Shown here: piece by piece, positions 43,245 through 52,327 of the stretch
How the letters are laid out: each line of letters opens with the position of its first letter
How positions within the stretch are numbered: the first letter of the stretch is position 1
DNA from: Singulisphaera sp. GP187
GTDB lineage: Bacteria > Planctomycetota > Planctomycetia > Gemmatales > Gemmataceae
Reading direction: 5' to 3'
Assembly: GCA_945861245.1 (NCBI GenBank)
Contig: CAMAUE010000012.1
Coordinates: 1-60,723 of the forward strand
DNA length: 60,723 bases
Position numbers and translations under genes: made by a program
Notes under the pieces: generated by a model
What the model saw: the letters and a program-made list of their open reading frames with translations, nothing else
Databases searched by the model: none
Told to the model about the DNA's origin: nothing

Positions 43245-44657
43245 TCAAACATCGTAATACAGGTAAAACTCATACGGGTGCGGTCGCAACCGAATCGCGT
43301 CGGCTTCTTTTTCGCGTTTGTACCAGATCCAGGTGCTGATGACGTCATCGGTGAAGACGTCGCCTTGCAGCAGGAACTCGTGATCTTTATGCAGGCACGC
43401 CAGGGCTTCATCGAGGGAGGCGGGCGTCTTGGGGACGTCCTTAAGTTGTTCGGGCGAGAGGTCGTAGATGTCCTTGTCGAGCGGGTCGCCGGGGCGGATT
43501 TTGTTTTTGATGCCGTCGATCATCGCCATGAGCATCGCCGAAAAGACGAGGTAGGGATTGCTCGAGCCGTCGGGGCAGCGGAACTCAATGCGTTTCGCCT
43601 TCGGGTTCGGCGAGTAGACGGGAATGCGGATCGATGCCGAGCGATTACGGCGACTGTAGGCGAGGTTGACCGGGGCTTCATAACCGGGCACGAGGCGTTT
43701 GTAGCTGTTGGTTGTCGGGTTGGCGAAGGCGCAGAGGGCCGGCGCATGTTTGAGCAGGCCGCCGATGGCGTACAGACCCATATCCGAAAGCCCGGCGTAG
43801 CCCGAGCCGGCAAAGAGGTTGACGCCGTTCTTCCAAAGCGACGTGTGCACGTGCATGCCGGAGCCGTTGTCCTGGAAGATCGGCTTGGGCATGAAAGTCG
43901 CGGTTTTGCCATGCTTCTTGGCGATGTTTTTGACGATATATTTGTACTTCAGCACCTTGTCCGCCATTTCGACGAGCGGGCCGAAACTCATGTCGATCCC
44001 GCATTGTCCGCCCGTAGCGACTTCGTGGTGCTGGGCTTCGATCGGGATGCCGCACTTGATCATGGTCAGCATCATCTCGGTACGGATGTTTTGCAGGGTG
44101 TCGGTCGGCGGGGTCGGGAAGAATCCTTCCTTGTAGCGGATCTTGTGACCCAAATTCGGATTCTCGTCGCGGCCCATGTTCCATGCGCCTTCGACGCTGT
44201 CGAGGTAGTAGTAGCCGAAGTTCGACGATTGGTCGTAGCGGACGCTGTCGAAAACGAAGAATTCGAGTTCGGGGCCGAAGTAGGCGACATCGGCGATGCC
44301 AGTTGATTTCATCCAGTTGACGGCCTTGCGAGCGACGTTGCGTGGATCGCGCGAATAGTCCTCTTTCGTCAGCGGGTCCTGGATGTTGCAGATAATGGTG
44401 AGCGTCGCTTCGTCGCAGAACGGGTCAACAAACGCGGTCTCCGGTTGCGGGATGACGAGCATGTCGGATTCGTTGATCGCCTTCCAACCGCGGATGCTGG
44501 AGCCATCGAAGCCCAGGCCCTCCTCGAAGGTGCCTTCGGTAAGCGCGTCGGCGGGAATGGTGAAATGCTGCCATAGGCCCGGGAAATCCATGAAGCGCAT
44601 ATCGACGGCTTTGATGTCTTTCTCGCGGATGAGGGTCAATACTTCTTTCGGGGTCAT
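43245..44657 (-). CDS. glnA: Type I glutamine synthetase
   Basis: ATP-dependent formation of glutamine from glutamate and ammonia; cytoplasmic dodecamer. The 470 residues are normal for GSI-beta. Blocks are FDGSSIRGW (50-58), [11 protein letters not shown] (127-137), [13 protein letters not shown] (210-222), [14 protein letters not shown] (265-278), [17 protein letters not shown] (313-329) and NRSASIRIP (338-346). Tyr398 in [10 protein letters not shown] aligns with the adenylylated Tyr of E. coli GlnA (GlnE target), so covalent regulation is possible. The start has a palindrome upstream at 44691-44791. Confidence 0.97.
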   Translation of the reverse strand: MTPKEVLTLIREKDIKAVDMRFMDFPGLWQHFTIPADALTEGTFEEGLGFDGSSIRGWKAINESDMLVIPQPETAFVDPFCDEATLTIICNIQDPLTKEDYSRDPRNVARKAVNWMKSTGIADVAYFGPELEFFVFDSVRYDQSSNFGYYYLDSVEGAWNMGRDENPNLGHKIRYKEGFFPTPPTDTLQNIRTEMMLTMIKCGIPIEAQHHEVATGGQCGIDMSFGPLVEMADKVLKYKYIVKNIAKKHGKTATFMPKPIFQDNGSGMHVHTSLWKNGVNLFAGSGYAGLSDMGLYAIGGLLKHAPALCAFANPTTNSYKRLVPGYEAPVNLAYSRRNRSASIRIPVYSPNPKAKRIEFRCPDGSSNPYLVFSAMLMAMIDGIKNKIRPGDPLDKDIYDLSPEQLKDVPKTPASLDEALACLHKDHEFLLQGDVFTDDVISTWIWYKREKEADAIRLRPHPYEFYLYYDV

Positions 44658-44690
44658 GCTGATGCTCCGACTTCGTTTCCACGGCGATGT

Positions 44691-44791
44691 TGTTTAGCCG
44701 CTCGCCTTTGGCGAGCGCGGGCGCGGGCGCGGCGAATTTCAATCGTTGGCAAAGCGCCACACCCGCGCTCGCCAAAGGCGAGCGGCTAAAC
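44691..44791. repeat. Intergenic palindrome, family B (complete)
   Basis: TGTTTAGCCGCTCGCCTTTG with GCGAGCGCGGG pairs with CCCGCGCTCGCCAAAGGCGA and GCGGCTAAACA. The spacer is about 39 bases and includes GCGGGCGCGGGCGCGG-type sequence. It sits between the divergent glnA and Rrf2-type genes, i.e. in their shared promoter region. Confidence 0.94.
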
Positions 44792-44916
44792 ATCACAGAA
44801 TACCGCATACCCACATCGCCCTTCCAGATAGAATGAAGTTAATCGGTTCGCTGGCACAGTATTTCCATGCCGCGCGTGGCGATTACGCCGCCGATACCGG
44901 CGCTGGGAGGTGGTTG

Positions 44917-45357
44917 ATGTTCTCGCAAACGGTGGAATACGCTCTCCGCGCCGTCGTGCGCTTGGCGAACAATGCGCCCGCCGGACAGACGACCGAAGAG
45001 ATCGCCAAGGCGACGCGCGTGCCGCAGGCGTACCTCTGCAAAGTGCTGCAAAATCTGGTGCAGACCGGGATCGTGCGTTCGCAGCGTGGCATCGGCGGTG
45101 GGATGTCGCTCGTCAAATCGCCTGCCGAACTGACGATTCTCGAAGTCGTCAATGCCGTCGATCCGATCCTGCGCATCCGCACCTGCCCGCTGGATTTGGC
45201 GAGTCACGGCGTGCGGCTATGTCCCTTGCATCGCCGGGTGGACAACGCCCTGGCGATGGTTGAGGAGGCATTTCAGAGCACGACGCTGCAAGAGGTCATC
45301 GACGAACCCAGCGACAGTAAGCCCTTGTGTGATGTTCCGCGCGTGCGGTTGAATTGA
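44917..45357 (+). CDS. Rrf2-family transcriptional regulator
   Basis: 146 residues. ATG 44917 is chosen because GGGAGGTGG lies just upstream and the family N-terminus MFSQTVEYALRAVVRLA begins there. The winged helix is QTTEEIAKATRVPQAYLCKV (about 24-43) with the wing GIVRSQRGIGGGMSLVKSP (about 52-70). Three cysteines are in RTCPL, LCPLHRR and PLCDVP, suggesting an Fe-S or redox-sensing regulator of the IscR/NsrR type, but spacing is non-standard. It is followed by an ABC ATPase gene 72 bases downstream. Confidence 0.93.
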   Translation: MFSQTVEYALRAVVRLANNAPAGQTTEEIAKATRVPQAYLCKVLQNLVQTGIVRSQRGIGGGMSLVKSPAELTILEVVNAVDPILRIRTCPLDLASHGVRLCPLHRRVDNALAMVEEAFQSTTLQEVIDEPSDSKPLCDVPRVRLN

Positions 45358-45365
45358 ATAACCCG

Positions 45366-45416
45366 TGCTTGCGTTTAGCGCTCGCGCGGCGCCATGCGAG
45401 CGCTAAACGGCAAGCA
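45366..45416. repeat. Intergenic palindrome, short family-A variant
   Basis: TGCTTGCGTTTAGCGCTCGC pairs with GCGAGCGCTAAACGGCAAGC with one unpaired base. It fills the gap between the Rrf2 gene and the ABC ATPase gene; its TTTAGCGCTCGC core is shared with 8304-8341. Confidence 0.92.
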
Positions 45417-45429
45417 AAAAAAACACACC

Positions 45430-46161
45430 ATGATCGACGTCGACCAACTCAGCCTTCGGCAAGGCAATTTCTCGCTTACGGACATTTCCTTACATGTCCC
45501 CAAAGGCAAATACGCGCTGCTCATGGGCAAAACCGGGTGCGGCAAGACGACGATTCTCGAAGCGATCGCCGGGCTGCGAGCGATTACCACGGGCCAAATC
45601 CAGCTCAATGATCGCGAGGTGACCTATCGCCCGCCGGCCGAGCGCGACATCGGGTACGTGCCTCAGGACGGCGCGTTGTTCGGCACGATGACGGTGCGCG
45701 ACAACCTCGGATTCGCGCTGACGATTCGCCATCAACCCGAGGCCGTCGTCAAGTCGCGTGTCGAGCAGTTGGCGGAATGGCTGGGCGTGACACATCTGTT
45801 GTCGCGTTATCCCGTCGGCCTGAGCGGCGGCGAGACGCAGCGCATCGCACTGGGCCGAGCATTGGCGAATCATCCGCCTATCTTGCTGATGGATGAACCG
45901 CTCAGTTCGCTCGACGAAGAGACTCGCGATCGCATGATCGAGTTGTTGCGCGAGCTACCGCGCAAGGCCGACGTGACGGTGTTGCACATCACGCATAGCC
46001 GCTATGAATCGGAACAGCTCGGCGATTTGATCTATCGCTTGCAGGACGGGCGGATCGAATTGACACGCGCCGCACGTCCGGGCGATGCGGGATTGCCGTC
46101 GACCGAAATCAGCGCAGTTCCAGTCGTACAACCCCGTATGCCAGAAACGCCGGCGTCGTGA
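45430..46161 (+). CDS. ABC transporter ATP-binding protein (orphan)
   Basis: 243 residues. Walker A is GKTGCGKTT (33-41), Q-loop YVPQDGALF (about 76-84), signature LSGGETQR (about 130-137), Walker B ILLMDEPLSSLD (about 150-161), and H-loop in LHITHSR. The closest fit is the molybdate/sulphate/tungstate (ModC/CysA/WtpC) branch. ATG 45430 is taken; the upstream in-frame codons fall in the palindrome. No permease or binding-protein gene follows, so substrate is unknown. Its 3' end overlaps the convergent glycosidase-like gene by 53 bases. Confidence 0.92.
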   Translation: MIDVDQLSLRQGNFSLTDISLHVPKGKYALLMGKTGCGKTTILEAIAGLRAITTGQIQLNDREVTYRPPAERDIGYVPQDGALFGTMTVRDNLGFALTIRHQPEAVVKSRVEQLAEWLGVTHLLSRYPVGLSGGETQRIALGRALANHPPILLMDEPLSSLDEETRDRMIELLRELPRKADVTVLHITHSRYESEQLGDLIYRLQDGRIELTRAARPGDAGLPSTEISAVPVVQPRMPETPAS

Positions 46162-47923
46162 AACGCAGGCGACCGTTGGCGGTTTGCGATTTCACCAGGG
46201 TCGAATCGGGCTGTTCGGGAGTTAGCCAATCGATCTTGCCGATGCTCTTACCCCTGGGAATGAGCAGATCGACAGCGACACTCTTGACGGCGAGCGAGCG
46301 CTCATCGGCGATGCCTTTGCCTCGGTTCGGGGCGCCATCCTCACGCGCGTAATTGACGAAGTGCAGCACCAGCGCATCGCCGGCCGATGTGCGATCGAGC
46401 GAGACGCGCACCGTGGGCGGAGCGGTGAATCGGCTCAGCATCGCCGGCAGCTTGGCGTCTGGCAGCGTCACATCCACAACTGCGGCATAGCGCTCGCGCA
46501 CCGCCGGCGTGGCCAGGTCGTCGGGCAGGATGTCGAACAGGACGTGCTGATCGAGCAACGCCTTGCCCTTGTCGCGAAAGGCGGCGACTGCGCTGACATC
46601 ACCTTGATGAACGCGCGTGCGCGGGAACAGCAGCAGCACTTCGCCCGTTGGCCGACTGGCGCGGTAGAGCGTGTCGTGTATGGCGAGGAACTGATAGTAG
46701 CGCGTGATCTCCTTGCGGGCGAGCGGGTCCTTGAAGATCGTGTAGAAACCCATGGGCGCGCCGCCATTCGCAGCCAACTCGGCGATGGCGACGCGGATAC
46801 GTGTATTCTCGTATTTACCCAGCGTGAACGGTTTGTTGTCAAACGCTCCGCGCAGATAACGTGCTTGCAAAGTGCCCTCGCCGTAATGCCCGTTCGCGAA
46901 ATCGGTCGAACTCGCCGCAGCGCCGGTCGAGTACCACGCATAGTCCTCGCCCTTGCCCCAAAGCTCTTTGGGCAGCATGCAGCGCTCGTCGCCGTTGATC
47001 TGGTTGAAGTTGCCGATATGGTTCCACTGGGCCAGGATCAGATCCTTCTTGAGCGCTCGGCTATATTGCACGAAAACCTCGTCAAAAGCTTGCTTGCAGG
47101 CGATCTGCGAGAACTTGAGCATCTCCCGGCGAAGCGGCGTCGACTCCTTCGGATTGTGCCAGCCGACGATCTCTGTGAACTTGTGCGTCGCCACGTCCTT
47201 GATGGCGAACTGTTTCTCCGTCTCGGCGGCGGAAAAATTCGTGGCGAGGTGCGTGCGAAATCCCGCCTGGCAATGCTCGCATAAGCAATTATGCCTATAA
47301 TAGTAATTACCTACATAGCCATCGACGCCCCGGTCGATGCCGACTTTGGCCCACGCCTTGAGCACGGCCCGCCAATGGGGATTGCTGAGGCAGCCCCAGT
47401 ATTCCTTCATGCCGCCGATGGAGTAGGAGTTGTTGACGATCGGCGACCCGTCAGCGTTCCTTTGCAACAGGTCAAGCGGATCTTTGACGGGGCGCCGGCC
47501 GAGCGTTTTCTCGTCCCAAAGCTCGCGGTAGAACTTGAAGAACCCGCGCGGGCCATCCTTTGAATCGGGATCGCCGACGAGGAATTCGACGTTGAAATGG
47601 CCGACGACTTTGACCTTCCTCTCATGCAGCTTGGCATTGAGGTCTTTGAACCAGTTGCCACACTCGTCGAGACCGCGAATCGGGAAATGCGCGGGGTAGC
47701 CCTTGTACTGCGGCGTATGCGCCAGGCTCCAGAAGTGGGCGCCGTAGAAGCCGACCTGGACGATCTCGGGTCTCGCTTCGCCGACGAAATCGAGATACTC
47801 GGGATGGGCGTAATCGGTCCAATGCGCAATCATTCGGCGAAACTCCAGCCGTGAAGGTTGCGCATAGACGAGGTTGGCTGTGACACACAGAATGATGACC
47901 GAACAGGTGAAACGCGCGAACAT
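46109..47923 (-). CDS. Secreted putative glycoside hydrolase, unknown family
   Basis: 604 residues with a signal peptide (MFARFTCSVIILCVTANLVY, cut near AQPSR). The middle resembles a TIM-barrel glycosidase: PEIVQVGFYGAHFW, VKVVGHFNVEFLVGDP, GIDRGVDGYVGNYYYRHNCL with the short CLCEHCQAGFRTHL motif, and AQWNHIGNF. A beta-galactosidase-trimerisation-like domain follows (about 445-500) and then a C-terminal beta domain. The CxxC (CEHC) motif is typical of planctomycete alpha-amylase-family proteins with unknown activity. Its last 53 bases overlap the tail of the ABC ATPase gene on the other strand. Confidence 0.7.
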   Translation of the reverse strand: MFARFTCSVIILCVTANLVYAQPSRLEFRRMIAHWTDYAHPEYLDFVGEARPEIVQVGFYGAHFWSLAHTPQYKGYPAHFPIRGLDECGNWFKDLNAKLHERKVKVVGHFNVEFLVGDPDSKDGPRGFFKFYRELWDEKTLGRRPVKDPLDLLQRNADGSPIVNNSYSIGGMKEYWGCLSNPHWRAVLKAWAKVGIDRGVDGYVGNYYYRHNCLCEHCQAGFRTHLATNFSAAETEKQFAIKDVATHKFTEIVGWHNPKESTPLRREMLKFSQIACKQAFDEVFVQYSRALKKDLILAQWNHIGNFNQINGDERCMLPKELWGKGEDYAWYSTGAAASSTDFANGHYGEGTLQARYLRGAFDNKPFTLGKYENTRIRVAIAELAANGGAPMGFYTIFKDPLARKEITRYYQFLAIHDTLYRASRPTGEVLLLFPRTRVHQGDVSAVAAFRDKGKALLDQHVLFDILPDDLATPAVRERYAAVVDVTLPDAKLPAMLSRFTAPPTVRVSLDRTSAGDALVLHFVNYAREDGAPNRGKGIADERSLAVKSVAVDLLIPRGKSIGKIDWLTPEQPDSTLVKSQTANGRLRFTTPAFLAYGVVRLELR

Positions 47924-47950
47924 GGTAGTAATCCTTGCGTTGGGCAGGAC

Positions 47951-47980
47951 CCCCCAGGAATCGCTTCGCTCATCCTGGGG
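47951..47980. repeat. Short palindrome, family E related
   Basis: CCCCAGGA and TCCTGGGG with an inner TCGCTTCGCTCA loop; the loop and flanks (GAATCGCTTCGCTCATCC) recall the family-E element at 7021-7099. It sits between the divergent glycosidase-like and haem-protein genes. Confidence 0.75.
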
Positions 47981-48031
47981 CTTGAATCGAACAAAGGCTT
48001 GTCTGCACGATGAAACATGGTACTCTCTTCC

Positions 48032-48060
48032 TTGACATAGCTCAAGGGATCGCTCAAGAT
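48032..48060 (+). promoter_or_regulatory. Probable sigma-70-type promoter of the first haem-protein gene
   Basis: TTGACA (48032-48037) is a perfect -35 element and CAAGAT (48055-48060) a fair -10 with a 17-base spacer. Transcription from here would start near 48067, leaving a short leader with GGAGG before the ATG at 48085. This supports that ATG over an earlier in-frame one at 48010. Confidence 0.5.
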
Positions 48061-48084
48061 TCTTTTAAATTTTCGGAGGCGGAG

Positions 48085-51000
48085 ATGCTTCGTTGCTTCG
48101 TCATCGCTTCGCTCGTCGCCGCGTTTTTGATCAGCGCGCCGACCTGTTTCGCGCAAACAGGCTGGCTCGCGGACGGGAAGGCGGAGTATCGCACGCCGCC
48201 GATCAGCGTGGAACTTCGTGTCAAGCTCAAGGCGAAGACGAGCTACAACATTCTCGTCGCCAGCGATACCAAGCAGTCGGGAGCGCATTGGGAATTGTTC
48301 TCCATGCCCAGCACAGGTGTGCTGACGGCCTACCTTCCCGGCGCAAAACCCGATCATGTTCGCTCAAATCTTAACATCGCCGACGACGCCTGGCATGACA
48401 TCGCCATGCTCTATGAACCGACGCGCGTTCGGCTTTATTGCGACGGCAAACTCGTCGCCAACCAACTTATCGCGCTGACCGGCAAGCCGATCGTCCCCGG
48501 CCCACTAGCGTTCGCGCGTCTCGTCGAAGGCACGCTCGGTTGCGACGGCATGATCGAATATGTGCGCATCACCCGTGGCCTGCGTGAACCCGCCGTGCTG
48601 CACAAGGCGCCGATCGACGCCGACGCACAAACCGTCGGCCTTTGGCGATTCGCCAAGAGTCCCGCGCCGACGATCGACGACTACTCGATGCTCAAAAATC
48701 CCGCCAAGGCCTCGTCCACGACCGGCAGCGCGAAATCGGCGACGCCGCCCGCGGGCAATCAAATCTTTCCATCCGACCCGCGATTCAAGGCCGTGCTGAT
48801 CGACCGCTCGGACAACGACGCCTACCTGGCCGTGCGTTGCGACAGCATGGGCCGCGTCTTCGTGGGCGGACGCGAAGCGGTGTTCGTGTTCGAGCCGAAC
48901 AAGGCCGGCGGGTACGACAAACAGACGCTCATGCGCTTTCCGCGCGACTCCATCATCATCGGCCTGGAGTTTCTCGGCAACGACCTATTCGTGCTGACTG
49001 CGAATGCGCTGTATCGCCTGCCCGATGGTCGATCCAAGCGCGACGGCTTGAAGGCCGAGCGCCTGCTGTGGGGCCTGCCGCTTGATTTGCACGTGAGTTT
49101 TCATTGCATGGCGTGGGGACCGACGGGCGATCTGTATCTGAATCATGGCGATCCGCTGTTGAACTATGGGCAGTGGGATCGGCCCGATCATTTCGGCCAC
49201 TGGACGCTGTTCGCCGGGCGCGATGGTAGAAAAATCCTTTACACCGGCGCCGGAAGCGTCATTCGGGTGACGCCCGACGGCTCAACGTTGCGCGTGGTCG
49301 CCGGCGGGCTGCGCGGCCCCGTTGGTCTCGCCTTTGACCGTGATTGGAATCTGTTCACCAATGACAACGATCACGAAAGCAAGGCCGATCAGTACGCGCC
49401 GGCCCGCCTCATGCATGTGACGCCGGGAATCGATTTCGGCTGGCCGCGCGGATGGATGGCATCCAAAAGCCCCGACCGGTTCGACCTCGTCGAGCCGATG
49501 ATCGCAACGCTCGGCCGCGGCGTACCGTGTGATATGGCGTATCTGGATGAGCCGAACGTGCCGAAGGAATTGCGTGGCCAACTGCTGATGTGCCGCTGGG
49601 ACCGCATGGCCGTCACGCGGTATCCGCTGCGTGCCCAAGGTTCGACGTTTCAGACGGAGGAGCACGAGTTCGTTAAGGGCCAGAACCTCGCGCGGCCGAG
49701 CGGCATCGCTGTGGGACAGGGCGGGCGCGTGTGGGTCACGTCGCTGTATCTCGCGGGAAATGTCGTGTCGCCGTATTGCGTCAGCGACCTGGTAATGCTC
49801 GTGCCGACGGATGCGAAGTTGCCGGAGCCGTACGAAATCACGACGGCTCCCGCGGAGAGATTATGGCGTGACTTGTCGAATGATTCATGGGAGTGCCGAT
49901 CGCGCACGCATGCGGAGATACTACGGCGAGGCGGCACGCTGCTTGACGAAGCGGCGCGGCGATTGGCAAGCGTGAAAGCCGACGACCCCGCGAGCCGACA
50001 TCTGCCCTGGCTGGCCGGCGCTGGCGGCAGCGCGGAGGCGGCGGCATTGTTGGTAAAGCGTGCAAAGAGTGATGATCCGGTGGTTCGCCGGACGGCGTTG
50101 CGCGTGCTCGCCGAGCATCCCAAGTTGAAACCGGAGCAAACGCTCTTTGTCGAGGCCCTGCAATCGAATGACCTGCCGACGCAACAGATTGCTCTGGCGT
50201 ATTTCCAGACCGCAGCTGATCCCGTGCCCATCGCCCTGATCGCCGATATCGCCGGCAGCGACGACAGCTACCTGCGTCAGACCGCGACGCGATTGCTGGC
50301 AGCGCGTGCGATGTTGAAGGACGTCGAGGCGTTGGCGAAGTCACCCGACGCTCGCATCCGCCTGGCCGCGGCATTGGCAATCGGCACACGGTTGACCGTC
50401 CCGCCCGTTCACGACGTGCCGCCGAAGGAGTTGCCGCTCTTTTATCCCGCGGGCAATGCGTTCTTTCACACCAAGCATCGCTTCGTCGATGCGCCAGGCG
50501 AGGTCGATCTTCGCGATCACGGTCGCGTCGGCAGCTATACGATCGCCCAGCGCTGGAAAGCGATCGCACGCACAGCCGAGCAGGATTCACTGTTCACGCT
50601 GCTCATGCAAATGCTCGATGATGCATCCATCCCGGTGCGAAGCCAGTCGGCCTACTATCTCGGCCTTTTGCGCGATGATCGCGCCGAACCGACCATCGCG
50701 CGGGTGAAACGCGACCTGGCATCGCAGCCGTTGCTTGGGTTAAAAGCGAGAGCCGTGGATCGCGCCTGGGCGCTTGGCCCGTTCGCCGATCTCAGCAAGA
50801 TGCCGCGCATCGAGCAGAGTGCGATCGATCTCGATGGCGAATATGAGGCGGGATCGGCCAAGGTTGGCTGGCGGATCGTCGAACAACCGAAAGGCGTTGT
50901 CGGCGCGGAATCGTCGTATCTCCATTTTCGCTTGCAGAGCGCCAGGCGGCAGTCGGCGTTGCTCGATATCGATCAAGGCGAATCGGTTTCGGTTTGGCAC

Positions 51001-51672
51001 AATGGACATCTACTTGATCGATCCGTGAAGGAATCGTCGCTCGTCGATCTGCAACCGGGGAGCAACGATTTCCTCGTGCGAACGCCGGTGAAGAAGATCG
51101 CGATCCATTATCGTGCACCGGCTGGCGTCACACTCGTGTTGTCCGAAAAGCTCGACGCCTCGCAGCTGGCCCAGCGATTGAAGGAGGCCGGCGGGACCGA
51201 GAAAGTCGCAGCGGAGTTTCTTGGCGTCGATTGGTTGGCCGAGGCGAAGTCAGGTGATGCCGTCGCGGGTCGGAAGCTGTTCGGCACGCTCGGTTGCGTC
51301 AAGTGTCACGCGATTACTGCGGATCAAAAAGCCGGCGGCGGGCCAAGCTTGACGGATGCTCGCAAGCGGTTCACGGTTCCATTCTTGGTGGAATCGATCC
51401 TGTTGCCGAGCAAACAGATTGCGGAACCTTTCCGGGCGACGACATTAACGACAAAGCAAGGCCAGCTGGTGTCTGGGCTAATCGTCAACGAATCCGCCGA
51501 GAGCCTTGAGCTGTTGTTGTCCGACGCGACTCGCCGAACGCTGGTGAAGCGCGACATCGACGAGCGCGCCGCGTCGCCCGTGTCGCCGATGCCCGCGGGT
51601 ATCGTACGCACCCGCCGCGAATTGAGCGACCTGCTGGCGTACCTGCTGAGCGAAAATCCGACGCCACCGTAA
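48085..51672 (+). CDS. PVC-type CxxCH haem protein with LamG domain
   Basis: 1195 residues. ATG 48085 gives a clear signal peptide (MLRCFVIASLVAAFLISAPT, cut near CFAQ) and has GGAGG 5 bases upstream. In order: a concanavalin/LamG-like domain (about 30-185, with KPIVPGPLAFARLVEGTLGCDGMIEY region), a PQQ/NHL-like propeller (about 230-600), a HEAT-like helical part (about 620-930), a beta domain, and a C-terminal cytochrome c domain with haem motif CVKCH (about 1068-1072). This is the planctomycete PVC haem-binding type (TIGR02603-like). A periplasmic redox or sugar-oxidising function is often assumed for the family, unproven. A second member starts at 53946. Confidence 0.92.
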   Translation: MLRCFVIASLVAAFLISAPTCFAQTGWLADGKAEYRTPPISVELRVKLKAKTSYNILVASDTKQSGAHWELFSMPSTGVLTAYLPGAKPDHVRSNLNIADDAWHDIAMLYEPTRVRLYCDGKLVANQLIALTGKPIVPGPLAFARLVEGTLGCDGMIEYVRITRGLREPAVLHKAPIDADAQTVGLWRFAKSPAPTIDDYSMLKNPAKASSTTGSAKSATPPAGNQIFPSDPRFKAVLIDRSDNDAYLAVRCDSMGRVFVGGREAVFVFEPNKAGGYDKQTLMRFPRDSIIIGLEFLGNDLFVLTANALYRLPDGRSKRDGLKAERLLWGLPLDLHVSFHCMAWGPTGDLYLNHGDPLLNYGQWDRPDHFGHWTLFAGRDGRKILYTGAGSVIRVTPDGSTLRVVAGGLRGPVGLAFDRDWNLFTNDNDHESKADQYAPARLMHVTPGIDFGWPRGWMASKSPDRFDLVEPMIATLGRGVPCDMAYLDEPNVPKELRGQLLMCRWDRMAVTRYPLRAQGSTFQTEEHEFVKGQNLARPSGIAVGQGGRVWVTSLYLAGNVVSPYCVSDLVMLVPTDAKLPEPYEITTAPAERLWRDLSNDSWECRSRTHAEILRRGGTLLDEAARRLASVKADDPASRHLPWLAGAGGSAEAAALLVKRAKSDDPVVRRTALRVLAEHPKLKPEQTLFVEALQSNDLPTQQIALAYFQTAADPVPIALIADIAGSDDSYLRQTATRLLAARAMLKDVEALAKSPDARIRLAAALAIGTRLTVPPVHDVPPKELPLFYPAGNAFFHTKHRFVDAPGEVDLRDHGRVGSYTIAQRWKAIARTAEQDSLFTLLMQMLDDASIPVRSQSAYYLGLLRDDRAEPTIARVKRDLASQPLLGLKARAVDRAWALGPFADLSKMPRIEQSAIDLDGEYEAGSAKVGWRIVEQPKGVVGAESSYLHFRLQSARRQSALLDIDQGESVSVWHNGHLLDRSVKESSLVDLQPGSNDFLVRTPVKKIAIHYRAPAGVTLVLSEKLDASQLAQRLKEAGGTEKVAAEFLGVDWLAEAKSGDAVAGRKLFGTLGCVKCHAITADQKAGGGPSLTDARKRFTVPFLVESILLPSKQIAEPFRATTLTTKQGQLVSGLIVNESAESLELLLSDATRRTLVKRDIDERAASPVSPMPAGIVRTRRELSDLLAYLLSENPTPP

Positions 51673-51966
51673 CGCTGGCCGGCGTTCCGCTAGCGCGTCG
51701 TGGCGATTTTCGCTTCTCCAATCCCCATTTGCGATCCGCAACGAGCCGTGGATTGGTTTTTTTCGATGAGGCCGGAACTTATCATCGCCATCGGTGTTAT
51801 ACTTCGAGCGGATGAATTTGTCCGGTCAGAGCCTGAGCGCCAGCGCAAGGCACCCCGGAAACGTTGCCCTTCGCTAACGCTCAGGCTCTGAAAATGCGAC
51901 AATCTCACCCGTCCGCAGTATAGCGGCGGCGGAATCGAGGAAGGTAACTATCCGGGCAGCAAGGGC
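51673..51966. other. Region between first haem gene and small ORF
   Basis: No confident gene. An ATG at 51812 has a TATACT box (51798-51803) just upstream and opens a short frame (MNLSGQSLSASARHPGNVAL) that runs into the palindrome at 51827-51890 and stops. Beyond the palindrome another frame without an upstream start codon continues into the small membrane-protein frame at 51967-52206. This looks like a small gene interrupted by the palindrome. Confidence 0.35.
51827..51890. repeat. Intergenic palindrome, family F
   Basis: CAGAGCCTGAGCGCCAGCGC pairs with TTCGCTAACGCTCAGGCTCTG with one or two mismatches. It shares GAGCCTGAGCGCCAGCG with 4593-4650. It may interrupt a small gene (see 51812-52206). 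Confidence 0.92.
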
Positions 51967-52206
51967 TTGGCCAACGGCAACGGCAAGGAAGGCACCTACG
52001 GCTTCGGCAGACATTTTCGCCAGCCGATGTTCAGAGGCCCCTACCGCGACCCGCTCGGCAGCTTCCGCCTGTTCAACGTCGCGCATCAACAACATGTGCA
52101 AGCGACCGACGCCGACAGCGGACCCGGCCTCTGGGGTTGGACGTTTTTGTCGCTGTTCGTCCTTGTGCCGACGATATTGCTACTCGGTCGCCGACGACCC
52201 GTGTGA
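51967..52206 (+). CDS. Possible small membrane protein or 3' remnant of a split gene
   Basis: 79 residues if the TTG at 51967 is used. Gly/Asn/Phe/Arg-rich N-terminal half (GKEGTYGFGRHFRQPMFRGP, HQQHVQATDADSG), then one hydrophobic helix (WTFLSLFVLVPTILLLG) and RRRPV at the end, a tail like those of membrane-anchored surface proteins. The frame is open back to about 51893 without any ATG/GTG/TTG; that part encodes a similar Gly-rich sequence (YSGGGIEEGNYPGSKG). A start and the true N-terminus may have been lost or moved by the palindrome insertion. No family recognised. Confidence 0.35.
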   Translation: MANGNGKEGTYGFGRHFRQPMFRGPYRDPLGSFRLFNVAHQQHVQATDADSGPGLWGWTFLSLFVLVPTILLLGRRRPV

Positions 52207-52327
52207 CGCTTAGCCGCAACGCGGAGCGGAGCGCGAATTGAATGTCGTGCGATTGCGTGGCGTGGAGTCGGCACTTCGCTATCGCGTCGCGGCAAAACGA
52301 AAAATCCACTTGCCATACAATTCATTC

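Noticed and set aside
45430-46161. Naming the ABC ATPase modC or cysA
   Set aside because: No permease or binding-protein gene is next to it and the Walker/signature motifs do not separate these branches.
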